Below are positions 1-11,115 of a stretch of 64,000 nt of DNA, piece after piece. Source of the DNA: Multifurca ochricompacta. Its lineage: Eukaryota; Basidiomycota; Agaricomycetes; Russulales; Russulaceae. The notes under the pieces were generated by a model that searched no databases, was not told the origin of the DNA, and saw nothing but the letters and a program-made list of their open reading frames with translations. Where the stretch lies: assembly GCA_022496185.1 (NCBI GenBank), contig WTXG01000001.1:806001-870000 (forward strand). Reading direction: 5' to 3'. The position numbers were made by a program, and so were the translations under genes. How positions within the stretch are numbered: position 1 is the stretch's first letter; the number at the start of each line of letters is the position of its first letter.

Positions 1-3000
1 CACCAGGACTCGTCTTTTCAGGCCTCCGTCTCCCCAAAACTTCGACAATCTCACCACAACAGCCACACAGAGCCTGTCGCTTCATCCTTAATACACCACT
101 CATCACTGTCTCGTATTTCGACGACATCATCCTCGTCATTTCCCCAGACTCTCCTGAATCCCGTTTCCCCTCACCAGTCTTCTCTAGGAGGACTCGAAGC
201 CCTCGTACAGGCTGCTACAGCCGAGCGGGATAGGCTTGAGGCCAAGGCCAGTCTTGATCGCAAGGCTGATGCTTCTCGCCCACCCTTCAAACGAGCCCCG
301 ACTTGCTCTTCCGTTCGTCGCATGAGGCGCCTCGCATGCACTTGCAGGCACCTGCACCGCGCACTGCCATTGCACCCTCCATCATCTCGGGACCTCTTCT
401 GCGGGACTCTTATTCTGAGTCGTCTCTCAGAATGGGCGCCAGTCCCGAAGTTCACCTCTCCAAGCGTCGGCGTCAGTCGAATACCTCTTCTGGTTCCGAA
501 CGTAGCTGGGATTCACCGGATTCATCCTCTCAATTTGGTGGTCTGATGGGTCCGGGAATGAAGCCACGTAGATTATCGTCAGGGGCTCGTACAGAGCCGC
601 ACTTGTCTACGTCCTCACGGGACGCAGAGGAAGCGAGTGCTCTGCGTAGCCGCATGTCACCACCGAGAGACCAACCGGCGAGAAAGCAACTACTGGCAGA
701 AGAGCATTCTTTTCAATCCCACGCTTTGGATCATCGCGGGCCAGCACCTTCTGCGGCTGTCCTTGTTGATGAGGGTCGGCAAATCCTCGCGACCGAAGAC
801 CCACAGTCGAATGGACACCACGATTCACGGTCGAACGTTGGTTTGAATTCGCCACCACGCAAGATTTCACGTTCTGGATTAATTCAGGAAAAGTGGGACA
901 CTTTGCCATCGCCTCCACACTCCCAAGCATTTCTCACACCCTTGGAACAACTGGCGTCCCCACCATCTGCTTCACAACGAGAATCGCTGATGCGGGAAGG
1001 AAACGAGGAGCGTAGTCCACGAGCGCGCACCCCACCGCATGACAACCTGCCCTCTTCTGTTGCAGCTGTAACAAGCTCTGCTGAGATGCAGAGTGCTGCC
1101 AGCCCGGAGAAAACGATGGTCTCTACAGCCCCACCACTCTCCACCATGCAAGAGCGCTCCGTGATGCCAGTTGAATCTTTGTCACCCGACAATCAAATGA
1201 CCGCAAAGCAGGGCGACCCCGTCGCCCCACCCACGTCTGATGCTTATAATGATCTCCCTGGTTCGACAGAACTTGTCCAGCAGCCTTCGCCACTATCAAC
1301 AACCGAGGTTCACGACGCTGACGTCGCTCAGACTGCCCCAGACCATGAGTCGCTTCAAAGAACCTCTAGCATTAGCCCGCCTCCTTGCCAAGACGCTCTC
1401 AATCAACTCTCACCAGAACAGGAGACCGATCCCCCTCCCCCCACTGCCCCACTACCACGTGTTTCTTCCCCTGATGCTTTGAGTTCTAAAGATGAGATGA
1501 CCATCGACCACTCAGTGGTGACCGGGATGGATGCTGCTTCCAAGACTGACGTCGTTACTCCGGTTTTAGAGTCCAACAACCCGGTGAACGCTGAAACCTC
1601 ACTCAATCCACTTGAAGGCCTGAATCAGGGGTGTCGCCCGCTTCGACTCCACCGGCCGCGAAGGCGAACTCCCTCCTGGTACCGAGGATGGACGACGCGT
1701 TTACCTCGATGAACGTCGATGTTGACAAAGAAGGCGCTCCAAAGCTAAGCCTCACAACTGACCCGAAACTGACCCAAATTGCTGAGCAAAGGCATGCGGA
1801 CATGGATGTTGATGAGGAGCTTCTCAGCCTCATCGGGGACGACTTGCCCTCACGTATCCTACACCCTATCTCAAGACAAGATCCTTCTATAACTGAAGAT
1901 AATCCTTCATCTTGTTCTCCTCTTCTTAAGCCAGAGCCCACGTTTGACACGCCCATACCACCGTACCCATCATCTACCTCAACTGCCCTTTCAGTCAAAC
2001 CGGAAAGAGTCTCAACGCTCTCCTTAGATACAGTCGTACCATCTCGTGATTCTGGAACTAGCACTGTGAAACTAGAGGAGCGGCCAATTCAGAAAAAGAA
2101 GGTGATTGAATCGATGTTGGCTTTCGCTCATTCATCTGACTCTTACAAGGCAAAGCAGTATTCACAACCCAAAAGTCGCACCAAGCCAAGCGGTTCGACG
2201 AGGAAGCCCAAGGTGCCTGCTGATGGATTATCATTGAAAAGTAAGAAGTTGTCAACCGCTGCCATAAAGAAATCAGCCATTGCCGCGCGGTCTAGATCCA
2301 CATCAGTCATGCCCGTGGGTACAACTCCCGTACCCGGTTCAGAGATCAGAGCGCTAGTCGAAGTGGAGCCTGATGACAGCGAGGAAGGAATGGAGGACAA
2401 GCTGTATTGTATCTGCAAGACAAAGTATGACGACGAGAGGGTGATGATTGCTTGTGATCGGTGCGCTGCCGCCCGTTAGTTGTTAGGTGGGATGCAATAA
2501 GCTCATCCTGCGCCCTACATAGGTGCGACGAATGGTATCACACATCATGCGTCAACATGCCAGACATGGAGGTTGACCTTGTTGACCAGTTTATCTGCCC
2601 ACTTTGCGTAGAGAGTTCGTGACTTTCCCAGCTACCACACGTTCTATTTGCTAAGTTTTGTTTATGATCTCCAGAAAACCCTCACCTGGACCTACGCACA
2701 ACCTGGAAACGTCGCTGCCTCAACGGTCTTCAGCAAGTCGATCCAAACTCACCTGATTCATGCCACAAACCTGCGCGCGGCGCGTTTTCCAAATACTGCT
2801 CTGACGAGTGTGGTGTGCAATACATGCACATGCGCATCTCTCTCTGGGTAGAGAATGGCGGGAGCCGTGACCGGCTCTGGGACACCGTGAAGAACGCAGA
2901 GAGGCGCGAGGGCGTCGTAGTATTGGCGCACGCCATGGAGGAGCAATCTCGTTCAACTATGAAGATGGAAGGACGTGTGTTGACCATTGTCCAGCCGAAA

Positions 3001-3638
3001 ATTACCAAGACAGATCGCGAACTTGCAAGGCTGCGCGAACGTCTGGAAACATTGGTTCAAAAGCGCGAGGCGCTGAAAGCCGAAATGGACGTTGTCGCGT
3101 GGCGCGAAAAGGTGACTGAACTCGCAATACAACACGCAGATACTATCGACCAATGTGGTTGGGACCAGCGACTTTGCTTTGGAGATGAAGAGGTGACCGA
3201 GTTTGGTACCAGTGTATTGGAGAGTTATGAAGAGGGTCATTCCCAAGTCGATATGGATGGCGCGCAGGAGGAAGCAGAATGGTGGTGTATGGGTAAAAAG
3301 AAGTGCGATCGACATTTTGGGTGCGTCCAACTTTAATTGCCAGGCTTGTGTCTGATAGCTTTATGGGGTATGGTAGTTGGCAGAAGTTGCGCATGGCTGA
3401 GGTTGAGTTCGACAAAGAGACGAAGGACCAGGCATTACAGAAGTTGACAAAGCTTGAGCGCGAGATTCGGAAACGTGTGGAGGATATTCTCGATCCACAA
3501 GCTCATCTTGGTAAAACTAAGATCCGTGAGCCTTCCTCACCTCGGGTCCCTGTTCTATCAAGGCCCGCCGTTAATGGACAATTGAAGCACAAGCCCAATG
3601 GTGATCAGAGCAAGAAGGGAAAGAAGAGGAAGGAGTAG
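1..3638 (+). CDS. SPP1: SPP1/CFP1-like PHD-finger subunit of the Set1 (COMPASS) complex, 5' partial
   Basis: This is probably the H3K4me-reading subunit of the nuclear Set1 methyltransferase complex. Exons: 1-2460, 2523-2614, 2675-3320, 3377-3638; the start lies upstream of the window. The first ~800 visible residues are Ser/Pro-rich and disordered. A PHD finger follows, split by an intron (CICKTKY, then CDEWYHTSC and FICPLC, nt ~2403-2610). Next comes a Cys-containing segment (KYCSDECG), a coiled coil (TDRELARLRERLETL) and the family's closing Cys-His block, where CDRHFG joins WQKLRM across the last intron. The C-terminus is Lys-rich and basic. In the long first exon the frame moves twice, near 300 and near 1616, each time as if one base were missing; very short introns are the alternative. 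PHD and C-terminal homology are clear. The long N-terminal extension is unlike yeast Spp1. Confidence 0.85.
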
Positions 3639-3825
3639 AAAGGCGGTCAGGGTCGGGTCTTCCTTCGGGCGCAGCCTTGTTAGATAGACTGGATATGCTG
3701 GGAACAATCGTGTGATGAGCGAATGACCTACAAGCGTATTCTACAACCGGTGAATTGTCCCCGCTCTCCTCTCCCTGGGGCTTAATGAATATACCAGAGA
3801 AGTGGGGACCCAAAGGCGATGCAGG

Positions 3826-4434
3826 TCAATAACCATCCCCCTCCCCTCCTTCCTTGCAGAAACCTTTCTGCTCGTACAAAATCTTTGCCTTTGCTTCCTC
3901 CCGCTGTTTCTTCGCCGCAGCATCTTGTCGATAGTAGTCATCGAGTTGTTTGTAATCTACTTGACGTAGTGGGACGTCATCTTCTTGATCCAGATCCTGT
4001 TATTAGGCAATTGTGAATCATCAAATCAAAACCAAGAAATGAGTGCGAAGAGAGTGCGTACAATTTCCCCTAGCAAGACAACGTTCTCTCCTCGAATGAG
4101 GAACAACCCACACCATTTTTCAGCAAATGTATTTCCAGCGTATATTCGCTCTACTGTGTCTTCGAGAACAAGATTCGCTAAACCGAGAAGACGGACGTTC
4201 GGATTTCGGCGTACACATTCGGAACAGAAAGATGAAGGCGTACCGAATTGGTCATAGGAGCGTAAGACTCCATGGAGTTTCCGGCCATCTCGGAGGACAA
4301 CAAGCATCTTTCCTGGGGACAAGAAGAGGGCGGAGATGCACCTGACTGATCACAGGCAGCGGGGCTCGAGCAGACGTACTGTCCACACAGTCTACTAGAG
4401 AGCCGGATGTTGTGAATGGAATGAGGGAGTCCAT
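3826..4434 (-). CDS. LSM1: LSM1, Sm-like subunit of the Lsm1-7/Pat1 mRNA decay complex
   Basis: LSM1 binds the 3' end of deadenylated mRNAs in the cytoplasm and promotes decapping. Exons on the minus strand: 4380-4434, 4244-4312, 4062-4177, 3826-3996, giving 136 residues, the usual size. The Sm1 motif ([22 protein letters not shown], read in two parts across an intron) and the Sm2 motif ([16 protein letters not shown]) are intact. They are followed by the Lsm1-specific acidic and helical tail ([20 protein letters not shown]). The start is the ATG at 4434, which gives [18 protein letters not shown], typical of fungal Lsm1. All phases close with no frame problem, so this gene is a good internal control for sequence quality. 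Confidence 0.96.
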
Positions 4435-4608
4435 GGGTCGCGTTCGCGACTGTGCTCTGGCTCCGGAGAGGTTAAGTGGGATGACGCTATGAGAGAAATG
4501 AAGTGAGAGTGGGACGGGGTGTGACAACCAGCAACCAGCACAAGGGTGGTCAAAGGTGAACAGCAAGGCGCAAGGCACTAATACCCCGATGTCATCAAAG
4601 TTTAACGT

Positions 4609-4708
4609 GCTGATATGGCCGAGTCGTTAAGGCGAGTGATTTGAATCGCGTATTCGTGTCGTCATCACTTGGGCATTGCCCGCGTAGGTTCAAATCCTGC
4701 TGTCAGCG
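4609..4708 (+). tRNA. tRNA-Ser (anticodon TGA) with an 18-nt intron
   Basis: The 7-bp acceptor stem pairs GCTGATA (4609-4615) with TGTCAGC (4701-4707), with discriminator G4708. The D-arm carries TGGCCGAGTCGTTAAGGC, the eukaryotic A box. The anticodon stem AGTGA (4635-4639) pairs with TCACT (4665-4669); the loop is TTTGAA plus A, so the anticodon is TGA (4642-4644). An 18-nt intron (4646-4663) sits one base 3' of the anticodon, the normal nuclear position. The long variable arm (GGGCATTGCCC) is that of a class II tRNA such as serine. The T-arm GTAGGTTCAAATCCTGC gives the B box. Confidence 0.95.
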
Positions 4709-4710
4709 AT

Positions 4711-4740
4711 TTTCTTTTTGTTTTGGTTGTTTTTTTTTTC
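4711..4740 (+). terminator. RNA polymerase III T-run terminator of tRNA-Ser
   Basis: T-rich runs begin three bases after the tRNA and end in an uninterrupted stretch of at least ten T (about 4730-4739), as expected for Pol III termination. Confidence 0.75.
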
Positions 4741-4947
4741 AGTGAGCGGTCACGTGTGACGTATCTCCACCCCCCCCTCTTCGGTTGATCATTATATTTT
4801 ATATTTTTGGTAATCACTCCCTTACAAACTCCCTAGTCACAGGATGATCTCGTATGCGTCTCGCACATCATTCTTTCGGGAGTACACACGTAGTCATAGG
4901 TCGTAATTCCCTGAGTCAAGAGCTTGCTGCCGCTGCCGAAAACACTT

Positions 4948-5393
4948 TCAAGACGCGGTGGAAGTCTTGCCAAAGTACTCCCATTGTCCGGGTTCTGGCT
5001 TCTCTTCCAGGGCTTCCCATCTATCTTGGGTTAATCTCCAAAACACCGTACATAGAATAGAATACAGACGTACGCTTTCCATTCTACCATTTTCCCCACC
5101 AAGTTGAGTTCATCTTTCGCAATCGCAATGAGTTGCTCAATCTGCCCCTCGTCTAGCTGCTTTTCCACCTCTGCGATATCTCCATTCGCATTCTGCACGA
5201 TCTTCAACTTTCTTAAAGTGAGGGCTTCCGTTCCCTGACGATAGGCGGCATGCCCAGGGATAGATGAAAGCGCTGCCAGAGTTGATTCGTAGGTCTTGGT
5301 CAGCTCCGGTAGCGGGTTAGGGTGGACTGCCAGGCCATAAATGCCAGTAGATAATTTGGATACTTGAAGTAACGGTCGCGTGAATCGAAGCAT
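4948..5393 (-). CDS. NDUFA5: NADH dehydrogenase complex I subunit NDUFA5 (B13)
   Basis: This is an accessory subunit of the matrix arm of mitochondrial complex I. Two exons, 5074-5393 and 4948-5020, encode 130 residues, close to the family norm. Family features are the N-terminal TGIYGLAVHPNPLPELTKTY, the central RKLKIVQNANGDIAEVEKQL with a repeated Glu-rich helix (EQLIAIAKDELNLV), and the C-terminal tail WEALEEKPEPGQWEYFGK. Translation starts at the ATG at 5393. The gene lies head-to-head with the mitochondrial ribosomal protein bL32 gene across a 179-bp gap, so the two may share a promoter. Frame and splice phases are clean. Confidence 0.93.
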
Positions 5394-5572
5394 TGTCACC
5401 TATTGAGGAGGTGAAGGTGAAGGTGGAGGTGGAGGTGGAGGTGGAAATAATTGCACTGGCTCTCCGTCTACGGTGCTTGTCGGAGTTCAAACGTGCATAA
5501 CTAACAAAACCACCAACCATCACCACCACCACACACCACCACCGAACTCAGGCGGCTCTGGTCATTATCATT
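5394..5572. promoter_or_regulatory. Divergent promoter region between NDUFA5 and bL32m with GGTGGA repeats
   Basis: Only 179 bp separate the two start codons. The space contains a GGTGAA/GGTGGA hexamer repeat (about 5408-5445) and, nearer the bL32m start, a CCA/CAC-rich tract (5515-5545). I see no clear TATA box. Confidence 0.5.
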
Positions 5573-5987
5573 ATGACTTCCGTTCTATTACACCAATATT
5601 TAGTAATTCCTCGTCAACTCGTCGCAATGTCTTCCATCTTTTTTGCTTCAGCTTCCCCCTCATCCACCATGTTTGGGACCTCATGGTCATTACTACTACC
5701 ATCTCTTCACGACCTCATTCCACCATTCCTCCTCGCTGTACCCAAAAAGAAGGTCTCCCACTCTCGGAAGGCCATGCGCAGCGCAAACAAAGGTCTTAAA
5801 GATAAGCAAAGTGTGTAGCTTCCCGTGGGGTGTCTACCTCACTCTCAATAATCTTTTACTTTAAGACTTGGTGCACTGCCCGGGATGTGGGTCAGCAAAG
5901 CTCGCGCACCACTTATGTCCCCGTTGCTACTCCAGCATTAACCGTGCGTGGAAGGCAATGACCAGAAGCGATGACCCGGCGTCCTAG
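5573..5987 (+). CDS. MRPL32: Mitochondrial 54S ribosomal protein bL32m
   Basis: This is a structural protein of the mitochondrial large subunit. Exons 5573-5810 and 5866-5987 give 119 residues. The N-terminal ~60 residues form a hydroxylated, hydrophobic presequence. The mature domain opens with the bL32 signature VPKKKVSHSRKAMRSANKGLKDKQ (split here: basic helix, then NLVHCPGCG after the intron). The zinc ribbon CPGCG...CPRC is complete, followed by INRAWK. Cleavage just before VPKKK is known for yeast Mrpl32 and is inferred here. The intron ends in AAG, and the splice phase fits exactly. A downstream ATG at 5627 is an alternative start. Confidence 0.94.
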
Positions 5988-6245
5988 GTAGTTTACCCCC
6001 GTAACTTGTCCGGGATTGGCGCTGTTATAATACAACAAATTGAACGCCTTGTTCCAGAATTCAGTGCTGGAATTCACGCTATCATTACTTCTCCCACAAT
6101 GCAGACGCATGTGTCGCGCCATGATTAACACCTAGGATTCGGATTCGAGACACTACCTGACCATTACCACCAGCGAATGCAGGTTGGGTTCCAGAACAAA
6201 CTTCGCCTGAAATGACGTGATCCTGATTTCTCAAAACTCTTGCCC

Positions 6246-6790
6246 TTATCCTATATATGCGCGAACGTGATGCTCGGCCATTCCTCCCAACACACCGAGT
6301 CCATGTGTCCAGAGCCAAAACCACACGCACGAAAAGGCAAACCCGTAGGCACACCCCACGGCTACTTGCGGCACAGTGTGGTGCCCTAACCAAACTCTAG
6401 AACCGGCAATGGCGAACGCCCACGGAACAACGACCAACAGAACGAGAGGACGGAACAGAGAAGTTTGCGGGAACGATGGGTGCGACGGCAACCATGCACA
6501 CGCAAGGGGAATGTAGGTCCCGTAGAATGTGATGGTAGCAGAATGCGTACTCGGCATCCTAGAGGAAGGCGATGTTGAGGAAATGTGAAAAGGTATGCCC
6601 TCCTGTTACATACCCATACGTCTGTTTCTGCTTTCGTTGGGTGGTTTGGGCAGGACGCGTTTGCCGAAAAAATGGTTTGATGGCTTTAACGGACATCGCG
6701 CAGGCTAGCGCTCCTGCAGAAAAATATGCAACGCCAGCAGAGCGGGTATACAGCACAGTGAACGCTGTCAGAGCCGTCACCACTAGGTTG
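6246..6790 (-). CDS. PAP2-family phosphatase (dolichyl-diphosphatase-like), N-terminus unresolved
   Basis: This membrane phosphatase of the PAP2 superfamily probably acts on lipid (pyro)phosphates at the ER. The conserved part is in exons 6614-6783 or slightly longer and 6246-6559. It has the motif 1 region KPFFRQTRP, motif 2 MPSTHSAT and motif 3 SRVWLGHHTVPQVAVG, all with their expected Arg/His residues, and three to four hydrophobic helices. Upstream, the same frame stays open to about 6905 except for one TAG near 6795. It includes a plausible helix (FAILSPANIWAGL), so a further exon and a short intron are likely, but I could not fix the start codon. Substrate is inferred from motif layout only. 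Confidence 0.7.
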
Positions 6791-7188
6791 GTCTATAATA
6801 TCCTGCACGTCAGACCCGCCCAAATATTTGCTGGGGATAATATTGCAAACGAACCCGGTCGAGAAAGCGTAAAGTGGGTTTGTAGAATAGATTGCAACGC
6901 GAGTTATCCTGCCTTTGCCCGTGCATACTGAGTATGTAGTGTATGGAAGGAGGTTGATACCTCGTGTGTAGATATGTAGGGACCCGTTTATATACTTTTT
7001 CGACATCCCACCATACCACTACCACCACTACTACCACCACCACCAACATAACAGGTCGCGAACCGAATGTGTAGATGTCTCAAATAAATTGACCTGTAGA
7101 ATGGAGGACGCCAACGGTTTGTTTGGCACGGCGACGAACGTTGATTTCCATTTTCTATCTCTATCCTGCGCCTGCACCACGAAAGGAC

Positions 7189-8277
7189 ATGCTTGCATTG
7201 TATACCCTCATTTTCGTCACAATCTTCTTCTCTTACGTGTATTTCTATCGTCGAGCAAAAGATCCATATGGGACATTCCACATCTCGTTCAACAAACTTC
7301 CCGGCGGTCCTGACCCCCCACGTACAGAATGGCTGAACATGGGATTTTGGAAGGTTCAGTGTGCTGCCACTTGAACATCCACTTCGTTTTTGTTCACTCC
7401 CAGGTTGATTGTTGTGCAGGATACTGAAATCTTCCCTGAAGCGTGCCAAGGTATTTCGCGAAGCTCTCCTCAATAATGGTTCGAGTTCATACCACCAACG
7501 GTTGTAGCTCTTGCTCTTCGTTTATTTCGTGCCGCCTCCCTTAAGCCTGATGGGCGAGTTCTAGGTAAATGTTTATGAATCATCCTCATGGACACTCTCT
7601 GAAGCAGGACAGACGTTGGTCATGGCAGTGGCGATTCAATCCTTCTGCAGCTGTCGCATCCGCAAGTAACCAAGCCGGCACTGTTATGTGGGATAACCAG
7701 CCTTCCGTCCCACCATCGCCGTTCCCAGGAAAGGGTGGACAAGTTTTTGTCATCCGCTGATTCCGCTGATGCCCCGTATAAACCCACGGTGTTTCTATTC
7801 GAGGGTGACGCGATTTGGAGATCAGAGAATCGAGACCATCCACTCTCCCCTCACTTCCGGCATCAGTTTGACAGTATTCTTGCACTCGACTGCGCGTACC
7901 ACTTCAACACACGTGAAGAATTTCTTCGTCAGTCTTTCCGGCGCTTAGCCACTGGCGGTAATATTACTCTGGCAGACCTCTGCTTCGCCGTACCACCTGG
8001 CCCAATACTCAAGCTCTTCTTGTGGCGCGTGCTTCACGTCATGCCAAAAGAAAACATGGTTACCAAAGAGCAATACCTACAGCAAGTGAGAGAAATTGGT
8101 TACGAGGATATTGAAATGGAGGATGTGTCGTCTTTCGTGTTTCCTGGCTTCCGAAATTTTCTGAAGCAGCGAGGGAACATAGGTCGTGTATTTGCATCGT
8201 TGATATGCTGGTTACAGGGAAAAGGGTTACGATTTATTATTATCAAAGGCACAAAGGTCGTTGGTAATAACTTGTAG
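7189..8277 (+). CDS. Membrane-anchored SAM-dependent methyltransferase
   Basis: This is a class I methyltransferase of unknown substrate. Exons 7189-7353, 7420-7450, 7508-7564 and 7613-8277 give 305 residues. Residues 1-20 form one transmembrane helix (LYTLIFVTIFFSYVYFY), then a lumenal or cytosolic catalytic domain. The glycine-rich SAM motif I is VLDVGHGSGDS, formed across an intron. Later motifs include LDCAYHFNTREEFLRQSFRRL and GGNITLADLCF, typical of the Methyltransf_11 fold with a helical C-terminal part. One exon is only 31 nt. All phases fit. The start codon is the ATG immediately before the hydrophobic helix. The fungal family is common, but I know no tested function. Confidence 0.82.
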
Positions 8278-8374
8278 TGTACACGGTCAGGTGACGCTAC
8301 AGCTTTTTCTTTTTCTTTTCAAGCTGTGGGTACTGTACTTAAGTGCATAGTACACGCTACTTCATTAACATTCT

Positions 8375-11038
8375 ATGACTTCCGATGGCTTTGTTATGAC
8401 TTTAGAGTCTGCTGATGAGTCTTCTTCAGACGTCGTCTCACGCCCACAAAAGTTACGAGCAAAAAAAGCTGATGAGGCACAGTTGGACCCCGCGTTCACA
8501 TTCGATATTTCTGGAGATCCTTATAGTGACCTGCTCCAGGGGGCGAAGTTTACGGACATAGTAAAGAGTGGCTCTAGACCAGTGCGCTCACCCAGTGCTT
8601 TGCGCTGCTCACTGATGGAAACAATAAAACTAGGATCCAATATCCGTGGATGTTATTATAGCAAGGCGAAGGTTTGGCGATAGTTCCGTGAAGCGCAAAA
8701 GCCGTGAGGGTAGTGATGGGATAGAAGATCCCTCTGATTGGGGGTCCTCTGTTCTTGAGGGTGACGAGGACGAGGAGGGCCAAAGTAGTGATGATGCTTT
8801 GGCAACATCTGGAAGTGAATCCGAAAACGACGGCTCTCCAGAGGAGGAAGAATCCGAATTCGAAGGCACGGGGTCCTCTTCTGGAGACAACAGTGCGTCA
8901 GATACAGAGGTCCAAAAGGCTAGAAAGAAAGCATTCTTTTCTTCGGACGCCCCCTCTACCGAGCAACATTCATCATTCCTCACCATGAATCTATCCCGCC
9001 CTGTTCTTAAAGCCCTTACGTCTCTTGGCTTTCATACCCCTACTCCGATTCAGATTGCCACAATTCCTGTTGGTCTCCTGGGAAAAGATGTTGTTGGTAA
9101 TGCCGTTACTGGCTCTGGGAAGACTGCTGCCTTTATTATTCCAATGATCGAGCGTCTACTCTACCGGGATCGAGGAAAAAAGTCAGCAGCGACGCGCTGT
9201 CTTATACTCGTCCCTACTCGTGAATTGGCTGTCCAATGCTATGATGTCGGCAAGAAGTTAGCTACTCACACGGACATCCAGTTCTGCCTTGTAGTTGGTA
9301 CGTGCCCAGCTTCCTCATTGTTGTTAGGCTTGACCTTAGTCAGATTGATTCTACAGGTGGGCTATCGCTCAAGTCGCAAGAGTTTGCTTTGAGAGCACGG
9401 CCAGATGTCATTATTGCTACCCCCGGACGTCTTATCGATCACCTCCGCAATTCCCCAGCATTTACCCTTGACGCACTCGATATTCTCGTCCTTGACGAAG
9501 CCGACAGGATGCTGTCCGATGGCTTTGCGGATGAACTAAGTGAAATAATCAAAGCATGTCCTCTTTCACGACAGACGATGCTCTTTTCCGCTACCATGAC
9601 GGACTCCGTCGATGAGCTCGTCAAGATGTCTCTCAATAAGCCAGTACGGCTGTTCGTTGATCCCAAGCGTAGCGTAGCTCGTGGCTTGGTGCAGGAGTTT
9701 GTACGGGTTCGAGCAGGTAAAGAGGCTGATCGGTCAGCACTGCTTTTGGCCCTCTGTACTCGCACTTTCAAATCTGGTGTTATCGTCTTTTTGCGCAGCA
9801 AGAAGCTCGCCCATCAGCTGCGAATCCTATTCGGCCTCCTTGGCTTGCCGTGCGAGGAGTTGCACGGCAACCTGACACAGGAACAGGTAATTAAGTTCGA
9901 CGTATTTGCTTTCGATGTTCTCATTGTCCTTGTGAAGCGACTCAAAGCACTTCAGCTTTTCCGTGATGGCCAGGTCAATTACCTTATGGCTACTGATTTG
10001 GCGTCTCGCGGGTTGGATATCAAGGGACAGAGACTGTAATTAACTACGATATGCCTGCCCAACTCGCACAGTATTTGCACCGCGTAGGGCGAACGGCACG
10101 TGCTGGGAGGAAGGGAAGGTTCGTTAGAATCTCTCTATTGCAGAACCTTGACTTGCTAATGACGAAGCTAAGATCGGTCACTCTCGTTGGGGAAGCCGAC
10201 CGTAAGGTTCTTAAAGCGGCCATAAAGCGGGCCGCTGACGAGGATCAAGTTCGGCATCGCACAATACCATCAGAGATGGTGGAAAAGTGGGCAAGAAAGC
10301 TTGAGTCCTTGAAGGACGAGGTTGCAGGAGTTCTGCGTGAAGAAAAAGAGGAGAAGCAGGTATGGATGAGAGAACCGACATCCGTTCAGTTGCTGACTTG
10401 ACGAGACTAGCTTCGGCAAGCTGAGATGGAGGTTAAGAAGGGTCAAAATATGCTGGAATATGAGGCAGAGATTTACTCCAGGCCAGCACGAACATGGTTC
10501 CAGAATGGCAGAGATAAGCAACATTCGGAGGGTGCGTCTTATTGTTCATGTTTAATTTGGACGCACACCAACTGCTATTCAAGCCCTCAGCAAGGAACAA
10601 TATGAGAGCAATTTCCAAAAGGATAAAACCATGAACCAAAAAGTTCTGGATCCAAGGTCCTGGCTGAGAAGGTATTATCTCAAGTCTAATGTAAAGGACG
10701 TACTAATCTAATCGACTGACGCTCGTACATGAAAGCCGAGGCGTGACAAGTTCTCTGGACTTACTCGGCGAGCCAAAAGGAGGAAGCTTGCGTTGGAAGA
10801 GGAAACGAATGAAAATGGAGGAGCTGCTGATGCGGCCATACGTTCTGCGAAAAAAGCTGCTCGCGCGACAAAGATTGGCATTCCGAACCGGTCGATTTCT
10901 AGGCGTGGTGGATTGAAGCAGAAGAAAAAAAGAAAAAGTGGTGGACTAAGTGAAGCTGGATCGAGGGTGAGCCGAAGAGAGGGAATTCATGCGAAGCGAG
11001 GTGATGTTGCTAAGATCAAGATCAAGGCCAACGCTTAG
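8375..11038 (+). CDS. DRS1: DRS1-like DEAD-box RNA helicase, 60S ribosome assembly
   Basis: This is a nucleolar ATP-dependent RNA helicase of pre-60S maturation. Exons: 8375-8581, 8634-9297, 9357-9886, 9938-10118, 10173-10359, 10411-10531, 10584-10671, 10736-11038. The acidic N-terminus contains the Drs1 block [12 protein letters not shown] and [13 protein letters not shown]. The helicase core shows the Q motif (GFHTPTPIQ), Walker [24 protein letters not shown] (VLDEADRM), SAT, and [11 protein letters not shown]. The Lys-rich tail ends in KIKIKA. Two single bases appear to be missing, near 10029 (just after SRGLDIKG) and near 10642 (an A run). With both restored the exons sum to 760 codons plus stop. 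Four introns end in AAG. Confidence 0.93.
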
Positions 11039-11115
11039 CGGATCTCACCGGTCCGGTTGAGATACTCTTCCTCTCCTCCCTCCACCTCTATATTCTATAT
11101 TTCACAGCGACAGCG

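Noticed and set aside
312..346. A 35-nt intron explaining the first SPP1 frame change
   Set aside because: Phase fits, but 35 nt is shorter than any secure intron here, the donor GTTCGT is weak, and coding-like sequence continues through it. A missing C in the run at 296-299 is preferred, not proven.
6810..7049. Poly-Val frame as start of the PAP2 protein
   Set aside because: The Val run translates a GGTGGT microsatellite and does not join the conserved part in phase.
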